A DNA stretch of 64,000 nt from the NCBI RefSeq assembly GCF_900078305.2, contig NZ_LT546028.1:124001-188000 (forward strand). Reading direction: 5' to 3'. This document shows, piece after piece, positions 55,562 to 64,000 of this stretch. The position numbers were made by a program, and so were the translations under genes. The stretch is from Corynebacterium bouchesdurhonense (lineage in GTDB: Bacteria; Actinomycetota; Actinomycetes; Mycobacteriales; Mycobacteriaceae). Below the pieces are notes generated by a model. It saw only the letters and a list, made by a program, of their open reading frames with translations, was not told the origin of the DNA and ran no database searches. Position 1 is the first letter of the stretch. The number at the start of each line of letters is the position of its first letter.

Positions 55562-56689
55562 CTACCGCACCGCCCCGGCGGCGCGGGCCCGCTCCACCGT
55601 GTCGGCGATCACGGCCAGTAGCGCGTCCACGTCCTCGCGGCGCGTGGTCCGCCCCAGGGTGACGCGCAGGGCGCCCATCCCCTCCTCGCGGCCGACCCCC
55701 ATGCCCTCGAGGACATGGGAAAGCCGCACAACACCCGCGGAGCAGGCGCTGCCGGCGGAGGCCTCGATGCCGGCGACGTCGAGCAGCATGATCATGGAGT
55801 CCGCGTCCGCGCCCGGGAACATGAAGTGGGCGTGGCCGGCCAGGGCGGGCTCGGCGGTCGTCACCAGCGTGTCGGGCACCGCGGCCACAACACCGCGCAC
55901 CAGGTAGTCGCGCAGCTGCGTCACCCGGGCGGTCTCGACCTCCATGTCGCGCACCGCCTCGGAAAGCGCCGCGGCCGTCGCCGACGCGGAGGCCACGTCT
56001 ACGGTGCCGGAGCGGATGCCGCGCTCCTGCCCGCCGCCCACGATCACCGGCTGCGGGGCCGGCGAGCGGCGCGCGAGCAGAATCCCCGCGCCGCGCGGGC
56101 CGCCGAACTTGTGGGCGCTGGCCGCGAGCGTGGTTGCGCCGAGCGCGTGGAAATCCACCGGGATCTTGCCCACCACCTGCACGGCGTCCACGTGCAGGGG
56201 CGTGCCGGAGGCGGCCGCGCGCTCGGCAGCCTCGCGGACTGGCTGGATCGCGCCCGTCTCGTTGTTCGCCCACATCAGCGCGGCCACCGCCGCGGGCCGG
56301 TCCAGGGGGCTGAGGTCGCGCACGTGACCGTCGCGCCCAGCGGTAAGCCACTCCACCTCGGCGCTGTCGACGGCCTCAAGCGTTCGCACCGCCTCGAGCA
56401 CCGCGGGGTGCTCGATGGTGCTGCACACGACGCGCTTGCTTGTCGACGCCCCATACAACCCCCGCACCCCAATATTGTCCGCCTCCGTCCCCGAGCCCGT
56501 GAAGATCACCTCGACGGGTTCGGCACCGAGGAGCTCCGCGACCTGCTCGCGGGCCTCCTGCAACACGGCGTTGGCGCCGCGGCCCGAGGCGTAGGCGCTG
56601 CCGGGGTTGACCGCGCCGGCGTGGGCGAGCCAAGCGTCGATGGCGCTTTGGCGCATGGGGGTGGTTGCTGCGTGATCGAGGTAGACCAT
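55562..56689 (-). CDS. iscS: Cysteine desulfurase
   Basis: A 375-residue PLP enzyme starting MVYLDHAATTPMRQSAIDAW. The PLP Lys is in ASAHKFGGPRG (about residue 197) and the active Cys in SAGSACSAGVV (about 318). It provides sulfur for tRNA thiolation and clusters, partnering MnmA nearby. TAGGGT seven bases upstream, inside the preceding stop, marks a leaderless start. Residues 83-89 (GASTSKR) are encoded by a dispersed motif copy. Confidence 0.94.
   Translation of the reverse strand: MVYLDHAATTPMRQSAIDAWLAHAGAVNPGSAYASGRGANAVLQEAREQVAELLGAEPVEVIFTGSGTEADNIGVRGLYGASTSKRVVCSTIEHPAVLEAVRTLEAVDSAEVEWLTAGRDGHVRDLSPLDRPAAVAALMWANNETGAIQPVREAAERAAASGTPLHVDAVQVVGKIPVDFHALGATTLAASAHKFGGPRGAGILLARRSPAPQPVIVGGGQERGIRSGTVDVASASATAAALSEAVRDMEVETARVTQLRDYLVRGVVAAVPDTLVTTAEPALAGHAHFMFPGADADSMIMLLDVAGIEASAGSACSAGVVRLSHVLEGMGVGREEGMGALRVTLGRTTRREDVDALLAVIADTVERARAAGAVR
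56438..56447 (-). repeat. Dispersed motif copy 11 (reverse, GCTTGTCGAC)
   Basis: Inside iscS, encoding GASTSK in a different frame from copies that encode VDK or LVD. Flank GGGGC. Confidence 0.6.
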
Positions 56690-56699
56690 GCGGCCAACC

Positions 56700-57881
56700 C
56701 TAGCCCCCAACCCGATCCCCGCGCCCGAGCCCCCAACCCGAGCCCCGCGCGGCGGTGCGGGGGCCGCAGATGTGGGCCACGGCCGCGTCGCCTACCCGCG
56801 CAATGACCACGGCGTGCGGTTCTGTGCCCTTGAGCTTGAGCTTTGCGCGCAGCTGGTCCGGGTCCTGGTCCACGCCGCGCACCAGGATCTCCAGGCTGCC
56901 GGCGTCGCGGGCGGTCAGCGCGGCCTTCAGCTTCTTCAGGGGCACGGCCTCCAGGAATTCGAAGCCGGTGTAGCCGTCGGGGATCGTGTCGCCGGTGCAG
57001 AAGGCGATGTGCTCGTCTAACAGCCAGAGGCCGTGGCGGGTGGCCCAGTGGTTGACCAGCCCGGCGCGCACCACGGCGCCGTCCGGTTCCACGATGTAGC
57101 GGCCGGGTGGGCCGGCGGGGGCGTGGGCGGGGTGCGTCGACAAGCAATGCTCCGAAAACCCGCGCTTGATCACCACCGCCTCGCGTCCGCGGCCGAAGCC
57201 CGGGGTGTAGAGGCAGGCTTCCTTGACGCCGCCGTCCAGGGAGACCACGCTGACCAGGCCGTCCCAGCCCGAGTAGTCGATGCCGGGGGCGCACTTCACG
57301 GCCAGCTCGCGGCCCCGGTAGGCCTCGAGGAGATCGGGCAGGGGCGGGACGGGCTTGGCGGGGTCGGTGATGCGACGGCCGTCCGCGCGGCGCGCGGGGT
57401 CCGCCACCACCACGTCCGCGGCGGAGACGGGCGCGAGCGCATCCGCCTCGGCGAGCCACGCGCCGGGGCCGAGGTTGTGGCGGGCCATGGCCAGGCGCGA
57501 GCGGTCCAGGTCGGAACCGAGCCACGCCACGGATGCGTCGAGGAACGCGGGGGCCTCAGAGCCGACGGAGCAGGTCACGTCGTGTACCACCCGTGCACCC
57601 GTATCCGCCACCTTCGCCGCGCGCACGTCCGCCACCGCCCGCGGGGTGGCCTGCTGCGCCGCGTCGGCGTCGGTGAGCCAGTGCTGCGGGAACTTGCCGG
57701 CCGCCCCGCGCTGGGCGGCGATGAGCACGCTCACGGCGCGGGCGTAGCCGCCGAATTCCCGCTCGAGCACCGCACGGTCTGCGAACACGGTGCGCTTGCT
57801 CAGCTCGATGCCGGGCGCCACCTCAGCGATGCGATGCGCCTTGGCCGCGAGGAACGCCACCTCGTCCACACTGAAGCTCAT
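56700..57881 (-). CDS. Class I methyltransferase with THUMP-like C-terminal domain
   Basis: A 393-residue protein starting MSFSVDEVAFLAAKAHRIAE. The AdoMet site is VVHDVTCSVGSEAPAFLD (about 100-117), and VVVADPARRADGRRI (about 165-179) holds a DPxR motif as in RNA-modifying methyltransferases. The C-terminal part (LVRGVDQDPDQLRAKLKLKG) is THUMP-like. The tail GSGWGLGRGDRVGG is unusual. It is conserved in actinobacteria; the target RNA is unknown. Confidence 0.82.
   Translation of the reverse strand: MSFSVDEVAFLAAKAHRIAEVAPGIELSKRTVFADRAVLEREFGGYARAVSVLIAAQRGAAGKFPQHWLTDADAAQQATPRAVADVRAAKVADTGARVVHDVTCSVGSEAPAFLDASVAWLGSDLDRSRLAMARHNLGPGAWLAEADALAPVSAADVVVADPARRADGRRITDPAKPVPPLPDLLEAYRGRELAVKCAPGIDYSGWDGLVSVVSLDGGVKEACLYTPGFGRGREAVVIKRGFSEHCLSTHPAHAPAGPPGRYIVEPDGAVVRAGLVNHWATRHGLWLLDEHIAFCTGDTIPDGYTGFEFLEAVPLKKLKAALTARDAGSLEILVRGVDQDPDQLRAKLKLKGTEPHAVVIARVGDAAVAHICGPRTAARGSGWGLGRGDRVGG
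57136..57145 (+). repeat. Dispersed motif copy 12 (forward, GTCGACAAGC)
   Basis: Inside the methyltransferase gene, encoding HCLSTH. Flank AATGCTCC resembles copy 1. Confidence 0.6.
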
Positions 57882-58846
57882 TCGCGCCTGCCTATCCGGT
57901 CGCTGGGAGCGCGGTGGAAGTACTCCGCCATCCGCTCGTCCTCCAGCGGGTCCCCCACTATGGGCAGGATCGTCTTGCCCCGCGCGGCGGCGATCGCGTC
58001 CTCGGCGGCGTCGAACGCGCACAGCTCCACGAGGTGCAGCCAGGTCGAGGGGGCAAAGCGCACAAGCCCGGCGCGCCATCCGTCGATGAGCAGCGAGGGG
58101 CGGAACCAGTTCGCGTCGTCCGCCTCGCCGGTGTTGCCGTCCGGTTCCTGGCCTTGCGGGTTCAGGGCGAGGAAGCTGAAGGTGTCGAACCAGGTGCCGA
58201 TCTCGGATTGCCCCACCCAGCGCCCGTACGGCACGAGCAGGTCACCGCATACTTTCAGCCCGTGGCGGTCGAGCACGTCGGTGAGCGAGAGCAGGTGAGA
58301 TTCGAGCGCGAGGCGGTGCTCGTGGTACTCGCTGGCGTCCTCGAGGAGCTTTTGCTGCTTGTCGACGGCCAAGAAGATGCCCGTTTCCTCGAACAGCTCG
58401 CGCACCGCCGCGAAGATCACCGCGTGGGTTTTGTACTTGTTCAGGCCCAGCTGGCGGGCAAGCGAGATGGCGGAGCGGCCCTCCCACAGCGCGCCGTCGT
58501 CCCAGGAGCGGCCCGGGAAGTCGCGGGTGTCCACGCCGCCGCCGGGGAAGACGGTAATGCCGGGGAAGTTAGGCATGCTGAGCACCCGCTCCTGCACCCA
58601 GGTTTCCAGCCCGCCTGCGCCGTCGCGCAGCAGCATCACGGTGGCGGACAGGCGCGCGCCGAAGTAGCCGCTGGTCTCGGTGACGTCGATGGCGTCGCCG
58701 GCGTCCGCGGACACCGCGCCGGTGGTCCCGCCGGCGCCGGCACTGCCGGTACCAGTGGTGCGCTTCACCCGCTCGCCCACGGCCTTACGCGCGGTGCGCG
58801 CCCCCGCGGCCGCGGCGCGCCCGGCGGGCGAAGTAGCGCCCTGCAT
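57878..58846 (-). CDS. NUDIX hydrolase
   Basis: A 322-residue protein starting MQGATSPAGRAAAAGARTAR. The Nudix box is split as VFPGGGVDTRD (about residue 98) and AAVRELFEETGIFL (about 145), with a 35-residue insertion between its halves. About 55 N-terminal residues are low complexity, and the ATG lies 62 bp inside the ABC gene, so the true start may be later. Substrate is unknown. Confidence 0.82.
   Translation of the reverse strand: MQGATSPAGRAAAAGARTARKAVGERVKRTTGTGSAGAGGTTGAVSADAGDAIDVTETSGYFGARLSATVMLLRDGAGGLETWVQERVLSMPNFPGITVFPGGGVDTRDFPGRSWDDGALWEGRSAISLARQLGLNKYKTHAVIFAAVRELFEETGIFLAVDKQQKLLEDASEYHEHRLALESHLLSLTDVLDRHGLKVCGDLLVPYGRWVGQSEIGTWFDTFSFLALNPQGQEPDGNTGEADDANWFRPSLLIDGWRAGLVRFAPSTWLHLVELCAFDAAEDAIAAARGKTILPIVGDPLEDERMAEYFHRAPSDRIGRRE
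58357..58366 (-). repeat. Dispersed motif copy 13 (reverse, GCTTGTCGAC)
   Basis: Encodes AVDKQQK in the Nudix gene, shortly after its catalytic box. Confidence 0.6.
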
Positions 58847-59636
58847 CGACGCTCACCTCGATCGGCTGGTGGTAGGCCTTGGACACGTTTTCGGCGGTGA
58901 GCACGTCCTCGATGAGGCCCTGGGCCACGATCTCTCCCTCGTCTAGGAGCATTGCGTGGGTGAACCCGGGCGGGATCTCCTCCAGGTGGTGGGTGATCAT
59001 CACGATGGCGGGCGCGTCCGGGTCCAGCGCCAACTCGCCCAGGTAGGCCAGAAGGTCCTCGCGGCCGCCGAGATCCATGCCGGCGGCGGGCTCGTCCATG
59101 ATGAGCAGCTCCGGGTTGGTCATCACCGCGCGGGCGATGAGGACGCGTTTCTTCTCGCCGTCGGAAAGCGTGCCCCACGTGCGGTCCATCAGGTGGATGG
59201 CGCCGACCTGCTCGAGCACCTCGAGGGCTTGGGCGTAATCCATCTCGTCGTACTCCTCGCGCCAGCGGCCCATGATGGCGTAGCCGGCGGAGACCACCAG
59301 GTCCCCCACTTTCTCCCCGTCCGGGACGCGCTGCGCGACGGCGGAGGAGGTCAGGCCGATTGAGGCGCGCAGGTCCCGCATGTCGGTGCGGCCGATGCGC
59401 TCACCGAGCACGAACGCGGTGCCGGCGGTAGGGAATTCCTGCGCCGAGGCCATGCGGATCAGGGTGGTCTTGCCGGCGCCGTTGGGGCCGACGATGACCC
59501 ACCGCTCGTCCAGTTCCACCTGCCAGGTCACCGGGCCGACCAGGGTGCGCCCGTCGCGCACGAAGGTCACGTCCCGGAAATCAACCAGCAGGTCCGGGTC
59601 GGTGGTTGGGGCGGTGTCGACTGCATCTCGGCTCAC
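58785..59636 (-). CDS. ABC transporter ATP-binding protein
   Basis: A 283-residue protein starting VSRDAVDTAPTTDPDLLVDF. Walker A VGPNGAGKTTLI (about residue 51), signature LSDGEKKRVLIARA (about 160) and Walker B LLIMDEPAAGMD (about 179) are complete. CACAAT seven bases upstream supports this GTG start. No permease gene is adjacent; it resembles iron-type ATPase relatives. The last residues ARRARRGRGGAHRA are basic. Confidence 0.88.
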   Translation of the reverse strand: MSRDAVDTAPTTDPDLLVDFRDVTFVRDGRTLVGPVTWQVELDERWVIVGPNGAGKTTLIRMASAQEFPTAGTAFVLGERIGRTDMRDLRASIGLTSSAVAQRVPDGEKVGDLVVSAGYAIMGRWREEYDEMDYAQALEVLEQVGAIHLMDRTWGTLSDGEKKRVLIARAVMTNPELLIMDEPAAGMDLGGREDLLAYLGELALDPDAPAIVMITHHLEEIPPGFTHAMLLDEGEIVAQGLIEDVLTAENVSKAYHQPIEVSVDAGRYFARRARRGRGGAHRA

Positions 59637-59781
59637 CCGTCCCATTGTGGCCTATTTCCCGTTCGCGGTGTGGGAGCCGGGCCGGGGCGGGCTCGCGCGT
59701 GTGGCGCTAGTGTTGGCGGGGAGGCGCGCACGGGCGCGCAACGGCACAACACCCGCTCAATTCGAGGTGAGGAGTACTCCA

Positions 59782-61818
59782 ATGGTTGCACGCTTCGGCA
59801 TCGACGACGTCCGCCCCCAAGTCTCCGGGCGCACGCTGCCCTCCAAGGCGGTGGTGGGCGAGGTGGTGCCAGTCTCCGCCCTGGTGTGGCGCGAGGGGCA
59901 CGACGCGGTTGGCGCGACCCTGTTGCTCACCTCCCCCAGCGGCGAGCAGCACTCCGTGCCCATGCAGCAGGAGGTCTACCGCCCCGACTACGTCCACGCG
60001 GTGTTCGCGCCGGATGAGCAGGGGCTGTGGCGCTTCCGGGTGGACGCCTGGAGCGACGTGATGGCCACGTGGAGAAACGCCGCGTCCAAGAAGTTCGCAG
60101 CTGGCCAGGGCGCCGCCGAGATGGCTAATGACCTCGCTCGGGGGCTGTTGCTTTTCGACGCAGCCGTGGAGCAAACCCCCGAACCCGAGCGCACCGTGCT
60201 CGCCGAGGCGCGCGACGCGCTGGCGGACGAGTCGCTGGACCTGGGCGAGCGACTCGCGCCCGCCCTGGGCACCGAGGTGCGCGAGGTGCTCGACGCCTTC
60301 CCGCTGCGTGAGCTGGTCACCCACGGGCCGGTCTGCGACATTCAGGTGGAGCGCCGCGAGGCCCTGGTGAACTCCTGGTACGAGCTCTTCCCGCGCTCCA
60401 CCGGCGGCTGGGACAGCGCGGGCGAGCCGGTGCACGGCACCTGGAAAACCACCGCGGCGGCGCTCGACCGCGTGGCCGCGATGGGCTTCGACACGGTGTA
60501 CTTCCCGCCGATCCACCCCATCGGCGAGGTCAACCGCAAGGGCCGCAACAACACGCTGACTCCCGACGCGCACGACGTGGGCTCGCCTTGGGCGATCGGC
60601 TCGGCAGACGGCGGGCACGATGCCTTCCACCCCGCGCTCGGCGGCGAGGCGGACTTCCTGGACATGCTGGATCACGCGGCGGACCTGGGCCTCGAGGTGG
60701 CGCTGGACCTCGCCCTGCAGGCCGCGCCCGACCACCCGTGGGCGGCCGCACACCCGGACTTCTTCACCGTGCTGGCGGACGGCACCATCGCCTACGCCGA
60801 GAACCCGCCGAAGAAGTACCAGGACATCTACCCCATCAACTTCGACAACGCGCCGGAGAAGCTCTACGCGGAGATCTACCGCGTGGTGATGTACTGGGTG
60901 GACCTGGGCATAACCACCTTCCGCGTTGATAACCCCCACACCAAGCCGGTGAACTTCTGGCACTGGCTCATCTCTAAGGTGCACGAGACGGACCCGGACG
61001 TGATCTTCCTGGCCGAGGCCTTCACCCGCCCGCCGCGCATGTACGGGCTGTCCAAGGCCGGCTTCAGCCAGTCCTACACGCACTTCACCTGGAAGACCAC
61101 GAAGGAGGAGCTCACCGACTTCGCGCAGCTGCTTGTCGACGTCTCCGATGTCTCCCGCCCCAACCTCTTCGTGAACACCCCGGACATCCTCCACGAGTCC
61201 CTGCAGAAGGGCGGCCCGGCGATGTTTGCCATCCGCGCCACCCTGGCCGCCACGATGAGCCCGCTGTGGGGCGTGTACTCCGGCTACGAGCTCTACGAGC
61301 ACGAGCCGGTCGCCGAGGGGTCGGAGGAGTACCTAGACTCCGAGAAGTACCAGCTGCGCCCGCGCGACTTCGAGGCGGCGCTTAACCGCGGCGAGTCGCT
61401 CGAGCCCTACCTGGCCCTGCTCAACCGCATCCGCCGGGAGAACCCCGCCCTGCAGCAGCTGCGCAACATCGTCTTCCACGACATCTCCAACGAGCAACTG
61501 CTGGCCTACAGCAAGGTGGACGCGGTGACCGGCAACGCCGTGCTGGTGGTGGTGAACCTGGACCCGTACTTCACCCAGGAGGCCACGCTGCGCCTCGACC
61601 TGGGCGAGCTCGACCTCAACCCGGGCGAGCCCTTCGAGGTTGCCGACCAGATCACCGGCGCGCGCTACACCTGGGGCAGCGAGCCCGGCGGGGCGGCCTA
61701 CATCCGCCTCGCCCCGCAGGAGAACGTGGCCCACATCTTCCGCCTGCCGGACGTCGTCCCGGAGCGCCGCGAGCCGCTGGCGTACCGCCGCATCTCGGAC
61801 CACGACTACCGGCCGTAG
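59782..61818 (+). CDS. glgE: Alpha-1,4-glucan:maltose-1-phosphate maltosyltransferase
   Basis: A 678-residue GH13_3 enzyme starting [20 protein letters not shown], with GAGGTGAGGAGTACTCCA upstream. The nucleophile Asp is in [14 protein letters not shown] (about residue 383), the acid/base Glu in [10 protein letters not shown] (about 412), and the third acid in NTPDILHE (about 468). It extends alpha-glucan with maltose-1-phosphate made from trehalose. It is followed by glgB, as in mycobacteria. A dispersed motif copy encodes LLFDAA at about residue 125. Confidence 0.96.
   Translation: MVARFGIDDVRPQVSGRTLPSKAVVGEVVPVSALVWREGHDAVGATLLLTSPSGEQHSVPMQQEVYRPDYVHAVFAPDEQGLWRFRVDAWSDVMATWRNAASKKFAAGQGAAEMANDLARGLLLFDAAVEQTPEPERTVLAEARDALADESLDLGERLAPALGTEVREVLDAFPLRELVTHGPVCDIQVERREALVNSWYELFPRSTGGWDSAGEPVHGTWKTTAAALDRVAAMGFDTVYFPPIHPIGEVNRKGRNNTLTPDAHDVGSPWAIGSADGGHDAFHPALGGEADFLDMLDHAADLGLEVALDLALQAAPDHPWAAAHPDFFTVLADGTIAYAENPPKKYQDIYPINFDNAPEKLYAEIYRVVMYWVDLGITTFRVDNPHTKPVNFWHWLISKVHETDPDVIFLAEAFTRPPRMYGLSKAGFSQSYTHFTWKTTKEELTDFAQLLVDVSDVSRPNLFVNTPDILHESLQKGGPAMFAIRATLAATMSPLWGVYSGYELYEHEPVAEGSEEYLDSEKYQLRPRDFEAALNRGESLEPYLALLNRIRRENPALQQLRNIVFHDISNEQLLAYSKVDAVTGNAVLVVVNLDPYFTQEATLRLDLGELDLNPGEPFEVADQITGARYTWGSEPGGAAYIRLAPQENVAHIFRLPDVVPERREPLAYRRISDHDYRP
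60150..60159 (-). repeat. Dispersed motif copy 14 (reverse, GCTTTTCGAC)
   Basis: Encodes LLFDAA in glgE. Confidence 0.6.
61131..61140 (-). repeat. Dispersed motif copy 15 (reverse, GCTTGTCGAC)
   Basis: Second copy within glgE, encoding LLVDVS, 981 bp after copy 14. Confidence 0.6.
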
Positions 61819-61876
61819 ACTCGCCCGCAGTCACCAGCAATTCCCACACCCGCACGCGAACCCACAAAGGACACAC

Positions 61877-64000
<2,124 letters not shown>

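Overview
The window is high-GC actinobacterial DNA and fits the genus Corynebacterium. The ilv leader peptide, GlgE-GlgB maltosyltransferase pathway, GatCAB amidotransferase, NAD-dependent ligase and many leaderless genes all agree with that. From about 25 kb onward the gene order follows the Mycobacterium tuberculosis block ilvC-ilvN-ilvB1-cfp6-doxX-gatB-pfkA-gatA-gatC-ACT-ligA-(MetE-like)-mnmA-iscS, with extra corynebacterial genes between these landmarks. The exact species cannot be read from the sequence.

Positions 1-25127 are the right-hand part of a siphovirus-type (HK97-like) prophage whose left end lies outside the window. Reading right to left along the minus strand, the early and replication half holds a Cro-like protein, an antirepressor, small proteins, an excisionase-like HTH protein, a lambda-type exonuclease with a RecT/Bet annealing protein, SSB, a replication protein, RusA resolvase and an HNH nuclease. 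The late half holds the terminase subunits, portal, an unusual RapZ-C-like and P-loop kinase pair joined to the prohead protease, major capsid, head-tail connectors, major tail protein, the gpG/gpGT frameshift chaperones and the start of a tape-measure protein carrying wall-hydrolase domains. On the plus strand, the lysogeny module (repressor, ImmA/IrrE metallopeptidase, lipoprotein, tyrosine integrase) ends 10 bp from the 3' end of ilvC. Two identical-pattern operators flank the leftward promoter.

Positions 25138-31420 hold branched-chain amino acid synthesis: ilvB-ilvN-ilvC read leftward behind a leader peptide and attenuator, and a PH-domain protein with ilvD read rightward. Next come DoxX, MarR, a YkvI-like membrane protein, gatB, a GNAT acetyltransferase, a bile-acid/sodium-symporter-family transporter, a Mug glycosylase, pfkA, an MFS exporter, gatA-gatC, an ACT protein, ligA, a cyclase-family hydrolase, a DEDDh exonuclease, a MetE-like protein, mnmA and a spermidine-synthase-like protein. 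After those follow an aminoacyl-phosphatidylglycerol synthase with its esterase, a small hydrolase, a GH25 muramidase, iscS, a THUMP-like methyltransferase, a NUDIX protein, an ABC ATPase and the glgE-glgB pair, which runs off the right edge.

Three things are not explained by the gene map. First, a short motif (GTCGANAAGC, usually preceded by GGGGGC and followed by AA) occurs 16 times between 29 and 62 kb, in both orientations and several reading frames, and not in the prophage. Second, two related inverted-repeat elements sit in intergenic gaps at 37.6 and 47.9 kb. Third, positions about 55220-55398 are not biological: poly-G, a recognisable Nextera/Illumina adapter read-through and poly-A have been built into the assembly, removing the 5' end of the GH25 gene.
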